This document shows positions 8,804 to 18,347 of a stretch of DNA of 57,724 bases, in pieces. Source of the DNA: Alphaproteobacteria bacterium (lineage in GTDB: Bacteria > Pseudomonadota > Alphaproteobacteria > Rs-D84); assembly GCA_009784275.1 (NCBI GenBank), contig WRCA01000005.1, forward strand, positions 1 through 57,724, in the 5' to 3' direction. A program made the translations under genes and the position numbers. The notes beneath the pieces are model-generated. The model was not told the origin of the DNA. It made no database searches and saw nothing but the letters and a program-made list of their open reading frames with translations. Each line of letters begins with the position of its first letter. The stretch's first letter is position 1.

Positions 8804-9909
8804 AGAAAATCGCGATTTTCTCTTTAATTATTGCTCTATGCACTGGAAATGCTGGCGCGGTTGTGGCACCGATGTATGCGCCCAGCGACTTTGTAGCCCC
8901 CGTAGACTACAATATAATGCAATCCTTTATGACCCCACAAATGCAACGTACTCTGCGACCAGATACGGCCTCTTTTGCTCCGAATCCCTCTCCAATATGG
9001 TCACGCGCGGCGGTTGGGTCCGGAAACGCCCCAGTTTCAGAGTTTGTGCAGGCCAGCGGCCCCGCACAGGCGTCCCCCCCCGCCATAGCATCAAAGATGC
9101 GGAGGGTGGTTTCAAGGAATTCACGTGCGGCAACACAGCCCCGTAATGCCAATGTCACCGCGGCCGGCACCTATCCAGTCACATTGGGGGACAATGGTTT
9201 GACGGCCAGAGCCGCAAATCCTAGCGGAATGGCATCCCAAAGGGTTGTTGTACCACGCGGGGGGGTCGCGCGTAGTGCGACCAGTTCCGGTGGTGTTTCA
9301 ACATCAGCCGCACAACAACGAAAAGTGGTTGCGCGGGCAACCCGCGGTGAAATTCCTTCCCGTGGAAATAATACAGAACCGGGACTCGCCACGATCTCTG
9401 GGAACGCCATTGCGACCACACAATGCCTTGCGGACTACAGGACATGCATGAACAGCTATTGTAAGCGAGAAAATACGCCATACAACCGCTGTTTCTGCAG
9501 CGCCCAGCTGGCGCAAATCGAAGCTACTTATCGCCCAGTCATCGAAGATATCCTGCAAAGGTTGATTATTATTAAAAATGGGGGAAAACCGGGTACAGGT
9601 ATGTCCGATCAAGAACTGGAACAGTTCTGGCAAGATACTTTTGGAAATTATACCGGTTATAACAGCCTGGCATCGCTGAATGAAGCGCTGAATATAGACT
9701 GGCCGGACGAAGAAAATACGATGAGGGGACAAAATGCCTTTGTAATAGGGCATGACTATTGCATGCAACATCTGAAAGGCTGCTTTTACATGGCATCAAA
9801 CCTGCGGGACGCGTACAGGTCTGAAATTGCGCGGGATTGCCAGATATATGAAACATACCTCAATCAAATAAAACTGGCGGGCGAATCGGTCTTATCACAG
9901 CTGGAATAG
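8800..9909 (+). CDS. Exported protein with conserved-looking Cys region, unknown function
   Basis: 369 residues. A clear signal peptide (KKIAIFSLIIALCTGNAGA) is followed by a long low-complexity region rich in Ala, Ser, Pro, Arg and Thr (to about residue 195). The C-terminal domain has eight cysteines (QCLADYRTCMNSYCKRENT, RCFCSAQL, YCMQHLKGCF, DCQIY), enough for several disulfides. It probably works in the periplasm or outer membrane. Its start overlaps the glycosyltransferase stop by 4 bases, so the two are co-expressed. I do not recognise the family. Confidence 0.75.
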   Translation: MKKIAIFSLIIALCTGNAGAVVAPMYAPSDFVAPVDYNIMQSFMTPQMQRTLRPDTASFAPNPSPIWSRAAVGSGNAPVSEFVQASGPAQASPPAIASKMRRVVSRNSRAATQPRNANVTAAGTYPVTLGDNGLTARAANPSGMASQRVVVPRGGVARSATSSGGVSTSAAQQRKVVARATRGEIPSRGNNTEPGLATISGNAIATTQCLADYRTCMNSYCKRENTPYNRCFCSAQLAQIEATYRPVIEDILQRLIIIKNGGKPGTGMSDQELEQFWQDTFGNYTGYNSLASLNEALNIDWPDEENTMRGQNAFVIGHDYCMQHLKGCFYMASNLRDAYRSEIARDCQIYETYLNQIKLAGESVLSQLE

Positions 9910-9970
9910 CGCAAAAGTCGTATTATCAAGCCTCTTTTATCACTTTTCCCCGAATTTTATATTCAAATAT

Positions 9971-9998
9971 TTGACAAATAACTCTCAAGTGCTATATT
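9971..9998 (+). promoter_or_regulatory. Promoter TTGACA-N16-TATATT
   Basis: TTGACA at 9971-9976 and TATATT at 9993-9998, spacer 16. It serves the orphan gene at 10039, giving a leader of about 33 bases with AAAGAGAA as ribosome site. Confidence 0.8.
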
Positions 9999-10038
9999 TA
10001 TCGCAATAACAAGAATTTGTCAGATAAAGAGAATCAAA

Positions 10039-10632
10039 ATGTATGATATCGGCCGCAAGGATTCCAAACATTTCGTCTATTTGGATGCGAATCTACATTT
10101 GAATCTATATACTGCCACTGACGATGAAAGTGCCAGGCCCGGGGAAGAAAGAGACCTGATATTCGAAGAAATCGACAGTTTGCCAATGGCTGGACGGGGT
10201 GGCAGTCAAATACTTACCCCCATAAGGGATGATGATTACGCCAGTGCTTATACATTTTCCATAGAACCGCCAACAAATGTCTATATCAAAGAAAGAATAA
10301 TCTTCAAAGGAAGAGCCAGTGATAAAATTGTAGATGAATACAAAGATTTAGACCTCGATTTTTCTGATTACACAAACTGCGTCTATTTTCCCTTCGCGAT
10401 CGATTTATACAGATTATTGAATGATCCAAATATTCCTTCCAGATACTATAAGTACGCGTCCCCGTTGAAAAGGGATGAAATTATAATAGACCGCTTGGGC
10501 CATGTGATGCCAAAGCAAATTAACTATAGAGCCGCAGTAACCACTGATGACATAAGGAAAACGCTATCCGCAGTACAAAGTTACGTTTTTAGAAAAGCTT
10601 GTAATAAGTTAGAACAAATATGGCAAAAATAA
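10039..10632 (+). CDS. Cytosolic orphan protein, unknown function
   Basis: 197 residues, acidic in the first two thirds, with no signal peptide or membrane helix. It contains runs of aromatic and acidic residues (DLDLDFSDYTNCVYFPFAIDLYRLL) and a basic C-terminus. Monocistronic: own TTGACA promoter upstream, hairpin terminator directly after the stop. I do not recognise it. Confidence 0.7.
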   Translation: MYDIGRKDSKHFVYLDANLHLNLYTATDDESARPGEERDLIFEEIDSLPMAGRGGSQILTPIRDDDYASAYTFSIEPPTNVYIKERIIFKGRASDKIVDEYKDLDLDFSDYTNCVYFPFAIDLYRLLNDPNIPSRYYKYASPLKRDEIIIDRLGHVMPKQINYRAAVTTDDIRKTLSAVQSYVFRKACNKLEQIWQK

Positions 10633-10660
10633 AATCCGGCGCTTGCCGGATTTTATTTTT
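10631..10660 (+). terminator. Rho-independent terminator
   Basis: Hairpin AAATCCGGC-GCTT-GCCGGATTT followed by TATTTTTT. Symmetric enough to end the convergent barrel gene at 10680 as well. Confidence 0.85.
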
Positions 10661-10679
10661 TGCTTATTTTCCACAGTTA

Positions 10680-11525
10680 TTAGAACTGCACGCCGAATTT
10701 AGCGCCAATCTGCCAGAAACGGTCGAAAAAGCTAGAGCCATCGGACTTCGTGCCAAAGTGATATGATACATACGGCTGAACCGCAGCAGTATCGGAAATC
10801 GCATATACCGCGCCCAGCGCCACCGAACGGTCAAAGATTAAATAATCCGGGCCTGCCTCTTTAGTCAGATTGTAAATATCATAGTTCAACTCTGCACGCG
10901 CCGCCCACTTTGCGGTGATTGCATATTGCGCTTCGGCCTGCATATACAAATTGACCAAATTGTCATTCATTAGCCATCCCGGTATCCACATATAGTTAAG
11001 TAATGCTGTCGCACCCCATTGGAACTTATCCACTGTGCCAGAAAGTTTTACTCCAGCAGTGACGTTGTTCATGCCGATTCGCGTATGGTTGCCGCTCATA
11101 TTTTCACGCGTCCATGCAAAGCCATATTTTGCGATGACATCCAGGTTAAAGCTTTCGCCACCAAGCGCGCGCCAATTGATTCCCAACTCTGGATTTGTTG
11201 TACCGGCCATCACATCCATATATGCAAAGCCGTGGCTTACAATTCCCGACACTGGATTAAATGCCAAGCTGCCCCTGGTAACATCCAGTGTTAACGCGAA
11301 CTTATCTGTAATTCCATAAGCCAGGTTAACATCATCAACATCCCAGTCACCGGCAGTCCAGTCCGTCATGCTGGAGCCCGTTTTATTAAATCCGGTGGTA
11401 TAATTTATTCCAAATCCGCCAAATATATCGCCTTCTTTTACGCGATAGGTCGGGTCGAATACGCCCGCGCTCGCGGCGCTTGCTGCGAACAGGGCAATTA
11501 AAGAGGTTAATGCAATCTTTTTCAT
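10680..11525 (-). CDS. Outer-membrane beta-barrel protein
   Basis: 281 residues from the chosen start. Signal peptide (KKIALTSLIALFAASAASA), then alternating hydrophobic/polar strands with many Gly and aromatic residues, ending in a terminal Phe (WQIGAKFGVQF), the usual signal for BAM-dependent insertion. Likely a small porin-like barrel. The ATG at 11525 is chosen over an upstream in-frame ATG because AAAAGGAGAGACC precedes it and the signal peptide starts there. Confidence 0.8.
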   Translation of the reverse strand: MKKIALTSLIALFAASAASAGVFDPTYRVKEGDIFGGFGINYTTGFNKTGSSMTDWTAGDWDVDDVNLAYGITDKFALTLDVTRGSLAFNPVSGIVSHGFAYMDVMAGTTNPELGINWRALGGESFNLDVIAKYGFAWTRENMSGNHTRIGMNNVTAGVKLSGTVDKFQWGATALLNYMWIPGWLMNDNLVNLYMQAEAQYAITAKWAARAELNYDIYNLTKEAGPDYLIFDRSVALGAVYAISDTAAVQPYVSYHFGTKSDGSSFFDRFWQIGAKFGVQF

Positions 11526-11670
11526 GGTCTCTCCTTTTGTGATTCCCATGAATAAAATCCTATCATAATTGCCATATATTCTCAATAAATTTTTAATTTG
11601 TCATGCGAAAATTGGAAATTTATATACATATATAAATAATATATCTTTAAAATTCTAAATCTTAAACATC

Positions 11671-11698
11671 GTCATCCCCGCGAGGGCGGGGATGACGA
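11671..11698. repeat. Long perfect hairpin between the rho gene and the barrel gene
   Basis: CGTCATCCCCGC-GAGG-GCGGGGATGACG, a 12-bp perfect stem with a 4-base loop, 10 bases after the rho stop. Neither side has a T run, so it is not a standard terminator; it resembles the short palindromic repeats scattered in many proteobacterial genomes and may protect or end the rho transcript. A looser relative (GTCACGCCCGCGCAGGCGTGGTGA) lies at about 7816-7839. Confidence 0.7.
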
Positions 11699-11707
11699 TT
11701 GAGCAAG

Positions 11708-12976
11708 TTATGCATTCATTGCACTGAAGAAATCGCCATTAGTTTTTGTCGTACGGAGCTTATCCAACAAGAACTCCATCGCTTCCAATGTTCCCATCGG
11801 ATTGATGATGCGGCGCAGAATATACATTTTTGACAAGATATCCTTGCCGACCAACAAGTCTTCCTTGCGCGTGCCGGACCGAGTAATGTCAATAGAAGGG
11901 TAAACGCGTTTGTCCGAAAGCTTACGATCCAGGATGATTTCGCTGTTGCCGGTTCCTTTGAACTCTTCGAAAATAACTTCGTCCATCTTGCTGCCGGTAT
12001 CCACAAGGGCCGTTGCGATAATTGTAAGGCTGCCGCCCTCTTCTATATTTCGCGCCGCGCCAAAGAATCTTTTCGGGCGCTGCAGAGCATATGCATCAAC
12101 ACCACCAGTCAAGACTTTACCCGACGACGGCACAACCGTATTATACGCACGACCCAGACGAGTAATGGAATCAAGCAGAATTACGACGTCTTTGCCACCT
12201 TCGACCAAGCGTTTTGCCTTTTCTATAACCATTTCGGCGACTTGGATATGACGCGCGGCAGGTTCGTCGAAAGTACTGGATATAACTTCGCCCTTTACAC
12301 TGCGCTTCATATCGGTAACTTCTTCTGGACGTTCGTCAATCAGTAAAACGATAAGAGTAACATCAGGATAATTAGTCGCGACGCTGTTCGCAATATTCTG
12401 CAGCATGACCGTTTTCCCGGTACGCGGCGGCGCAACGATCAACGAACGCTGGCCCTTTCCTGTCGGCGCGATCAGGTCAATTACGCGCGCGGACAGCGAC
12501 CGGCCCTTGTCTTTGTCATTTTCGACCTCCATCTTTAGCATTTCATCAGGATAAAGCGGGGTCATATCATCAAAAGATACGCGATGCTTTAATTGTTCAG
12601 GATCCGCGCGATTGACTTTTTCTATGGTTTCCAGGGCGAAATACCGCTCGGATTCGTTCTGGGGGGCATCGATTTTTCCTTCGACATAATCGCCGGTCTT
12701 CAGACCGTATTTCTTAATTAAATTCGGGGAAACATATAAATCATCCGGACCGGCCAGATAATTAGATTCCGGCGCGCGCAGAAACCCAAATCCATCTTGC
12801 ATACGCTCCAGAACACCATCTCCGACCAGGGTTGTTTTCTTGTCCAAAGAAATCACGCGCAGAACTGCGAAACGCAGCTGCTGTACATTCAGCTGGGATG
12901 GGTTTTCGATACCCAATTCCTCGGCCATTTTCAATAGTTGCTGGGGCGATTTCGCCTTTAATTCATTAACGTGCAT
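11708..12976 (-). CDS. rho: Transcription termination factor Rho
   Basis: 422 residues, the family's usual length. An RNA/DNA helicase that ends transcription as a ring-shaped hexamer. N-terminal Rho_N helices ([15 protein letters not shown]), the RNA-binding cold-shock domain ([23 protein letters not shown]), Walker A APPRTGKT at about residue 178, Walker [17 protein letters not shown], and the Q loop/R loop region with the secondary RNA site. No long insertion. Followed by the 11671 hairpin. Confidence 0.97.
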   Translation of the reverse strand: MHVNELKAKSPQQLLKMAEELGIENPSQLNVQQLRFAVLRVISLDKKTTLVGDGVLERMQDGFGFLRAPESNYLAGPDDLYVSPNLIKKYGLKTGDYVEGKIDAPQNESERYFALETIEKVNRADPEQLKHRVSFDDMTPLYPDEMLKMEVENDKDKGRSLSARVIDLIAPTGKGQRSLIVAPPRTGKTVMLQNIANSVATNYPDVTLIVLLIDERPEEVTDMKRSVKGEVISSTFDEPAARHIQVAEMVIEKAKRLVEGGKDVVILLDSITRLGRAYNTVVPSSGKVLTGGVDAYALQRPKRFFGAARNIEEGGSLTIIATALVDTGSKMDEVIFEEFKGTGNSEIILDRKLSDKRVYPSIDITRSGTRKEDLLVGKDILSKMYILRRIINPMGTLEAMEFLLDKLRTTKTNGDFFSAMNA

Positions 12977-13078
12977 TTTAAACCTCTTGGGAATTCCGGC
13001 ACGGATTCGGGCCGGTTAGATGACTCTATTTTAGGGCAAAAATTGGGGAAAGTCAAGCATATCCAATTATTTAACGTC

Positions 13079-13105
13079 ATAAAAAACCGCGCAAGGCGCG
13101 GAATT
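13079..13105 (-). terminator. Rho-independent terminator
   Basis: On the minus strand CCGCGC-CTT-GCGCGG is followed by TTTTTTAT. It lies 1-2 bases after the stop of the 39-residue ORF, which supports that ORF as a real transcription unit. Confidence 0.85.
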
Positions 13106-13225
13106 TTACATCTGATCCTGGTTTTGCCGATCGCCGATTTTCTTTCTGGTTTCGTCCAGCCCATACTTTTTAAGCATGTCAATGGCTACGATCGCATTAC
13201 CTAATTTTTCTTGAAATTTGCTCAT
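13106..13225 (-). CDS. Small 39-residue protein of unknown function
   Basis: MSKFQEKLGNAIVAIDMLKK, then a hydrophilic basic tail ending QNQDQM. Predicted as one amphipathic helix followed by a charged helix; no signal peptide. The unit is complete: TTGACA-N17-TATAAC promoter, AGGTGAAC ribosome site 4-5 bases before the ATG, and a hairpin terminator touching the stop. It lies between rho and the OmpA lipoprotein gene on the same strand but is independently transcribed. Function unknown. Confidence 0.7.
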   Translation of the reverse strand: MSKFQEKLGNAIVAIDMLKKYGLDETRKKIGDRQNQDQM

Positions 13226-13246
13226 AATGTTCACCTATTTGTTGCA

Positions 13247-13275
13247 GTTATAACCCAAAAGTTACCGTTTGTCAA
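13247..13275 (-). promoter_or_regulatory. Promoter TTGACA-N17-TATAAC
   Basis: Minus strand: TTGACA at 13270-13275, TATAAC at 13247-13252, 17-base spacer. Drives the 39-residue small protein. Confidence 0.7.
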
Positions 13276-13280
13276 GTATT

Positions 13281-14789
13281 TTATTCCTCGACAAACTCAC
13301 TCGCTTCAAACTCATCTTCAACCAGCGCCGTAATATGCGACACTTCGGGCTGTTCCATATATCTTTGTTCCTTTACTACCCTTACCCGGCGGTTTTCGGG
13401 GCTTTTAACTTGGTCGCCGGTCGGAATCTTCAGGTCATTTTTCCCGGCTGAAACTATGACAATCTGCTCTGATGGGATGCCGTATTGAACCAGCATGTCG
13501 CGCACAGTTTTTGCCCTGCGTCCGCCCAGCGCAAAATTATAATCCGATGTCCCCATCGTATCCGTATGACCAACGACTGAAACCTTTAGATTACGGTTAT
13601 CCTGTGCGGCTTGTGCCAATTTGCGGATTACATCTTCGTATTCTGGTTTTATCTGATACTTATCAAAGTCAAAATGTACTTCGAAGACTTCTTCCATTAT
13701 GTGCTGCTTTGGCTCTAATGGAATCTGCTGAACCTTTAGATAAGCCTTTTCCGATTTCGGCATATTATCCAGCCGGCGGTTAATCATCGCAATTTCTTCC
13801 CGCATAGCTACCATCATGGTTATAAACTCTTCCCGGGTTACCAAGTCCCCGTTGACAGTTTCACGGATGATAGTTTCTCTGACGGGTTGCTCCACGGTTT
13901 CTTCTGCTGCTACGGTTTCTTCTTCAAGCTCCCACCCTGCGACTACTTCTCCGTTTTTATTAATGGTATTTCCGCTGTTGGAAATATTCTTTTCTTTGGT
14001 TTTGGTTATGGTCTTGTCACCGCCATAAATATTCTGATTAAAGACCAGCGGAGGAGTTACCGGAACCGGTTCCGGTCGTATCAAGTGATCCGCCAGACTG
14101 ACATTATTCACAACCACTACGCTTTCACGGGCGCGCATCTGCGCGGGCATCACTGCCGTTGTTTCCGGATAAAAGACAACTTCTTGCCGTGGCGCGGGTT
14201 GAACTGGTACAGGCTGTGGCATTGGCTTTGGCGCAACAACTGGCTTCGGTGCCCCGCATCCCTGTGGGCCGCCGCGACGCAAAGCATCCATAGCGCGCAT
14301 ATATCTGGCGCGGCACTCATTAGCGGTGTTATATTGTCCGCTGGCGCTGGCAACCAACCAGCAATCGAATTTCGCCTGGGCTTCGGCCGCTTCTATTGGA
14401 CAATAATCCGACATGTCGTTCTTCAGCATGCGAACCAGCTCTTGACAAGCATTCTGCAATTCAAACCCGAGATTCTGATCGTCTATCTTCCAGTTATCCA
14501 CTGGTTCCGGGAATGGGGTTTCGCCAGAGAATGCGGCCACTGCCTTTTGGGCAAACAATTCGCCTATGTCCGGATGCCCGCTTTGGCGCGCATTAAAGAT
14601 CGCGAAAGACCGATAGTTCATCGCCAGCTGCGTCAAGAAAGAATCTTGATGCGGCGCGGCGCGAACATCCAGCCGTTCTACATAATCGACCGTCGGTGTC
14701 GACTGGTTATAATTACTATCGCGATTACTGCCGGTGGACGAGCATGCAACCACCGCAATTAATCCCATTAAAGCCAAGATTTTTTTCAT
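13281..14789 (-). CDS. OmpA-domain lipoprotein
   Basis: 502 residues. N-terminal lipoprotein signal with lipobox ending VVAC, so probably lipid-anchored. An N-terminal helical domain with Cys (YCPIEAAEAQAKFDCWLVAS) is followed by a Pro-rich linker and a region of Val/Glu repeats. The C-terminal OmpA domain (about 375-480) has HFDFDKYQIKPEYEDVI, VVGHTDTMGTSDYN and NRRVRVV, which bind peptidoglycan. It therefore tethers an outer-membrane lipid anchor to the wall. The ATG at 14789 is preferred because GGA sits at proper distance; an ATG three codons upstream has GGA immediately abutting it. Confidence 0.88.
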   Translation of the reverse strand: MKKILALMGLIAVVACSSTGSNRDSNYNQSTPTVDYVERLDVRAAPHQDSFLTQLAMNYRSFAIFNARQSGHPDIGELFAQKAVAAFSGETPFPEPVDNWKIDDQNLGFELQNACQELVRMLKNDMSDYCPIEAAEAQAKFDCWLVASASGQYNTANECRARYMRAMDALRRGGPQGCGAPKPVVAPKPMPQPVPVQPAPRQEVVFYPETTAVMPAQMRARESVVVVNNVSLADHLIRPEPVPVTPPLVFNQNIYGGDKTITKTKEKNISNSGNTINKNGEVVAGWELEEETVAAEETVEQPVRETIIRETVNGDLVTREEFITMMVAMREEIAMINRRLDNMPKSEKAYLKVQQIPLEPKQHIMEEVFEVHFDFDKYQIKPEYEDVIRKLAQAAQDNRNLKVSVVGHTDTMGTSDYNFALGGRRAKTVRDMLVQYGIPSEQIVIVSAGKNDLKIPTGDQVKSPENRRVRVVKEQRYMEQPEVSHITALVEDEFEASEFVEE

Positions 14790-14872
14790 ATCAAACATTC
14801 CATTAGAATTATTATTTTAATTATACAAAATTTATAAAATTCGCGCAAGAGGATTGTGATATAATAAAGCTT

Positions 14873-16450
14873 ATGAATAATAACAAAAAACCTTTGGTCC
14901 TTTGCATACTTGATGGCGTCGGAATATCTGCCGAAAAAAAGCACAATGCGGTGGCGCTGGCAAAGATGCCTTTCTGGAAAGAACTGCTGAAACATTATCC
15001 AAATACAAGGTTAAATGCCAGTGGTACAGCAGTGGGTTTGCCGCCGGGCACTATGGGAAATTCAGAAGTCGGACATATAACTATCGGCAGCGGCCGTGTA
15101 GTCAATCAATTTCAGCGCAGATTCCAACAGGAAAGCGAATCGGGCAGACTTTCGAAAAATAAAGAATTAATCAAGTTCGTCGGTAATGTAAAAAAGAACA
15201 ATGGAATAGTGCATATTTTCGGATTGATGTCCGACGCAGGCGTTCATGCGGATATAAACGAGGCAATCACGGTTGCGCGAATAATACTGGGGAACAAATT
15301 AAAAATCTGCGTGCATTTTATCAGCGACGGACGTGATACCCCGCCCAAATCTGCCGAAAAATACATACGAAAATTACATAGCGCATTCAGCAAGGAAATA
15401 AAAAGCGGACAGCTATTTTTCGGAACATTAATCGGCCGTTACTATGCGATGGATAGAAATTTGAATTGGGACAGAACGCAGCATGCCTTTGATGCAGTTG
15501 TGCTGGGGCTCGCGAAACATTCCGCGCCAGATATAAAAACAGCTTTGCGCGAAGCGTATGCCCGCGGGGAAACCGATGAGTTTATAAAGCCTGTATTAAT
15601 TAATGGAAGCTGCACGAAGGATATTTGTACTCGAAGTGGACTGGGGGGAATTATAACCGCCAGCGACGGATTGTTGTTTACTAATTTTCGCGCGGATAGA
15701 GCACGACAAATTATGCAAGCGCTCGCCGCGCCAAAGACAAAAAATATAAAGCGCCCGGCGGGTTATGTGCCGCCGCATGCGCTGTGTTTTTCGCAATATG
15801 GGGGCGAGACAGATAATTACTGCCCTGCTCTGCTGCCGGATATCCCAATTAAAAATACTTTGGGCGATGTGCTGGCCGCAAAAGGCAAATCCCAGCTGCG
15901 AATTTCCGAAACCGAAAAATATACTCATGCGACTTATTATATTGACGGGGAACGAACGCTGAATTATTCAAATGAGGAAAAAATCCTGATCCCCAGCCCC
16001 AATGTTCCTACATTTGATCTGAAACCCGAAATGTCAGCGAATGAAATCACAGATAAAGTCTTACAAAAACTGTCGAAATTCGATGTGATAATAATCAATT
16101 ATGCCAATGGCGATATTGTGGGACACACGGGGGTTCTGAAAGCAGCGATTCGCGCGATGGAGGTCTTGGATGTCCAATTGTCGCGATTGGTGCCCGCGGT
16201 ATTAAAGATGGGCGGGACAATCTTGATTACGGCAGACCATGGCAATGCGGAAAAAATGTGGAATGATAAATTAAACGTGCCATGGACTGCGCATACGACG
16301 AATAAAGTGCCATTTGTTGTCGTTAGCGACTTGCCACCTGTAACGCTGGCGAAGAGCGGCGGCATCGCAGATATCGCGCCAACAATGCTGAAAATTCTGG
16401 GAATAAAACAGCCGAAAGAAATGACTGGAAAAAGTTTGATAAAAAATTAA
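14873..16450 (+). CDS. gpmI: 2,3-bisphosphoglycerate-independent phosphoglycerate mutase
   Basis: 525 residues. Interconverts 3- and 2-phosphoglycerate in glycolysis, one step before enolase, which is also in this window. LCILDGVGIS carries the first metal Asp; the phosphorylated Ser lies in GNSEVGHITIGSGR; HFISDGRDTPP and ITADHGNAEKMW supply further metal and substrate ligands. A TATAAT box ends 7 bases before the ATG (at about 14860-14865), with no ribosome site, so the mRNA is probably leaderless. Its stop overlaps the tadA stop on the other strand. Confidence 0.97.
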   Translation: MNNNKKPLVLCILDGVGISAEKKHNAVALAKMPFWKELLKHYPNTRLNASGTAVGLPPGTMGNSEVGHITIGSGRVVNQFQRRFQQESESGRLSKNKELIKFVGNVKKNNGIVHIFGLMSDAGVHADINEAITVARIILGNKLKICVHFISDGRDTPPKSAEKYIRKLHSAFSKEIKSGQLFFGTLIGRYYAMDRNLNWDRTQHAFDAVVLGLAKHSAPDIKTALREAYARGETDEFIKPVLINGSCTKDICTRSGLGGIITASDGLLFTNFRADRARQIMQALAAPKTKNIKRPAGYVPPHALCFSQYGGETDNYCPALLPDIPIKNTLGDVLAAKGKSQLRISETEKYTHATYYIDGERTLNYSNEEKILIPSPNVPTFDLKPEMSANEITDKVLQKLSKFDVIIINYANGDIVGHTGVLKAAIRAMEVLDVQLSRLVPAVLKMGGTILITADHGNAEKMWNDKLNVPWTAHTTNKVPFVVVSDLPPVTLAKSGGIADIAPTMLKILGIKQPKEMTGKSLIKN

Positions 16451-16893
16451 CCGCGTCTGTTCTTAAAAAAATCTTTCAACATCTTTGATGATTCGTCTGC
16501 GAATTCAGGCATTTCGACAACCGCGGGTTTCCATAGATTTTTTTGAGTTTCATAAATGCGCGCGTTATGTAGAATTCCGCCGCCTTTTTCATCCCTTGCG
16601 GCAAAGATAACTTTTTTTATTCTTGCGAACGAGATCGCGGTCGCGCACATGGCGCAGGGCTCCAAGCTTACATATATCTCGCACCCATCAAGAAATTTGG
16701 AATCCAATTTTTTTGCGGCACGGCGAATCGCGACTATTTCCGCATGCGCATTAATATCTTTCTTTAATTGAACCTGATTTTCACCACGCGCGATTATTTC
16801 CCCATCGCGCACGATCACGGCACCAACGGGCACATCTTCATGTGATGCGGCGCGTCTGGCAAGCCTCAAAGTTTCTTTGATATATCGTTTCAT
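16447..16893 (-). CDS. tadA: tRNA(adenine-34) deaminase
   Basis: 148 residues, typical size. Converts A34 of tRNA-Arg(ACG) to inosine. The zinc site is complete: NAHAEIVAI (His and catalytic Glu) and EPCAMCATA (two Cys). Divergent from rsmD with only 19 bases between the starts. It is of special interest because this genome also encodes a tRNA-Leu with A34 (56593-56677) that might be a second substrate. Confidence 0.96.
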   Translation of the reverse strand: MKRYIKETLRLARRAASHEDVPVGAVIVRDGEIIARGENQVQLKKDINAHAEIVAIRRAAKKLDSKFLDGCEIYVSLEPCAMCATAISFARIKKVIFAARDEKGGGILHNARIYETQKNLWKPAVVEMPEFADESSKMLKDFFKNRRG

Positions 16894-16912
16894 TTGCTCT
16901 ATACTTTAATTC

Positions 16913-17473
16913 ATGAATTCGAATTTGCAAATTATTTCGGGAAAATTGCGGGGCAAGAAATTGCGCGTCCCCCCCGATGCGCGTCCGACACAGAACAAAG
17001 CGCGAATCGCATTGTTCAATATGTTGACGCCGATTATCGACCCAAAATCACATATATCCATCTGGGATGCGTTCGCGGGCAGCGGCGCTTTTGGTATAGA
17101 ATGCCTGTCCCGATGGCCAAATGCAAAGGTAACTTTTACAGACATTTCGCCTGAATCAATAAAAACAATTCAAAAAAACTTGGATGGTATTCCAAACGCG
17201 AATGCGGTTATTTTCAAAACCGATGCCATTCAAGCAATCGAAAAACATAAATATGGCGAAAAAAAAGATATTATTTTCATAGATCCGCCGTATGCAAATC
17301 CTGAATTCGGCGCGCAATTTATAAAAAAATTGGCAACTGTTACAAAGCCAGGTATGATTATAGTTTGGGAAATGGAAAAAGATTTCAACTTGCCGTCATT
17401 GCCTGAAAATCTAGAAATTTTGAAAGATAAAACCTATGGCAGGGCGAGGTTTTTACTACTGACCACCAAATAG
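16913..17473 (+). CDS. rsmD: 16S rRNA (guanine-966 N2)-methyltransferase
   Basis: 186 residues. Methylates G966 of 16S rRNA. Start QIISGKLRGKKLRVP matches the RsmD N-terminus; SAM motif DAFAGSGAFGIECLSR; catalytic FIDPPYANPEF. TATACT ends 7 bases before the ATG, so the transcript is probably leaderless. The last 18 bases overlap the 3' end of the convergent exported protein gene. Confidence 0.95.
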   Translation: MNSNLQIISGKLRGKKLRVPPDARPTQNKARIALFNMLTPIIDPKSHISIWDAFAGSGAFGIECLSRWPNAKVTFTDISPESIKTIQKNLDGIPNANAVIFKTDAIQAIEKHKYGEKKDIIFIDPPYANPEFGAQFIKKLATVTKPGMIIVWEMEKDFNLPSLPENLEILKDKTYGRARFLLLTTK

Positions 17474-18289
17474 AGAACCCGTTAATACCGGCGCAACGCC
17501 CATCAAAGCCCCCAATGGACTTCCGCCGCCTGGCTGCGACATAATCCCGGCAACCTGCCCCATTGTCGCGCCTGCATTTTGTTTCTGTCCCAAACCGCCG
17601 ACAGTTGTCATCAGCATATTGCCCCATAATTCTTTTTGCTTCGCGCTGAGTATTGCAGGGGCACAGTTCAATGATTTTTCTTTAATTCGCGCAGCCTGGG
17701 AAACTTCATTAGGCATATAATCCGCTTCTTCGAATCCTATTTTGGCAAATATTTCGTACATATCGGACATTGCCATTCGGTTTTTATCATTGTCTGGCGC
17801 AGATGGATCTTTTAACTTATAACCCTTGCCCGGGAAAGGATATCTGTAATAGATTTGAAATGAATCCTGGGTTCCGTTGAAACTGTTCCAGCAAGGATAC
17901 ATTCCTTCGGCAAGATTTCGAATGCTAGATGCATAGCTTTGATTCTTACTGCATTCTGGCCGCGGGGAAAGATTCGGCGCAGCACCACCGGCCCTGGCCC
18001 ATTCTTGCATCAGGTTTTTCACAAATGTTATTTCGGCATCTGTCGGTTCGCATTCCGCGCTTAATGCAGCCTGTTGCTGACTTAACGCCATCACATTTCC
18101 GACCAATCCCAACGCAGTCGGGATCAGGCTGTTCCCGGCCATCAGTCCGCCGATACCTTTCTGTTGTTCCAGCACAGCAACGCCTGGCGCCTTTTGTATG
18201 GTAACGGCATCAGCCGGCGTAAACGACACCCAAACGCCAAATGCTAAAAGCACAGACAAAAATCTGACTGAATTCTTCATTTCTCTCAT
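17456..18289 (-). CDS. Exported protein of unknown function
   Basis: 277 residues. N-terminal signal peptide (SVRFLSVLLAFGVWVSFTPADA). The mature part has several Cys (SAECEPTDAE, PECSKNQ, YPCWNSF, LNCAPAIL) and a Gly/Met/Gln-rich C-terminal tail with hydrophobic stretches (GALMGVAPVLTGSLFGG). Periplasmic or outer-membrane location is likely. Two ATGs compete (18289 and 18280); the second is nearer GAGAG. I do not recognise the family. Divergent from lptC. Confidence 0.75.
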   Translation of the reverse strand: MREMKNSVRFLSVLLAFGVWVSFTPADAVTIQKAPGVAVLEQQKGIGGLMAGNSLIPTALGLVGNVMALSQQQAALSAECEPTDAEITFVKNLMQEWARAGGAAPNLSPRPECSKNQSYASSIRNLAEGMYPCWNSFNGTQDSFQIYYRYPFPGKGYKLKDPSAPDNDKNRMAMSDMYEIFAKIGFEEADYMPNEVSQAARIKEKSLNCAPAILSAKQKELWGNMLMTTVGGLGQKQNAGATMGQVAGIMSQPGGGSPLGALMGVAPVLTGSLFGGQ

Positions 18290-18347
18290 TCAAACTTTAT
18301 CAGAAAACCGGTTGCAAATCAAACTCTTTTGCAATAGGATGCAGGCG

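Noticed and set aside
12958-13182. 74-codon minus-strand ORF between rho and the 39-codon gene
   Set aside because: It crosses the terminator of the 39-codon gene and has no ribosome site; the overlapping smaller ORF has the complete signals.
13887-14762. 291-codon ORF on the plus strand
   Set aside because: Antisense to the OmpA-domain lipoprotein, whose domains and signal are clear. The protein sequence has no recognisable pattern.
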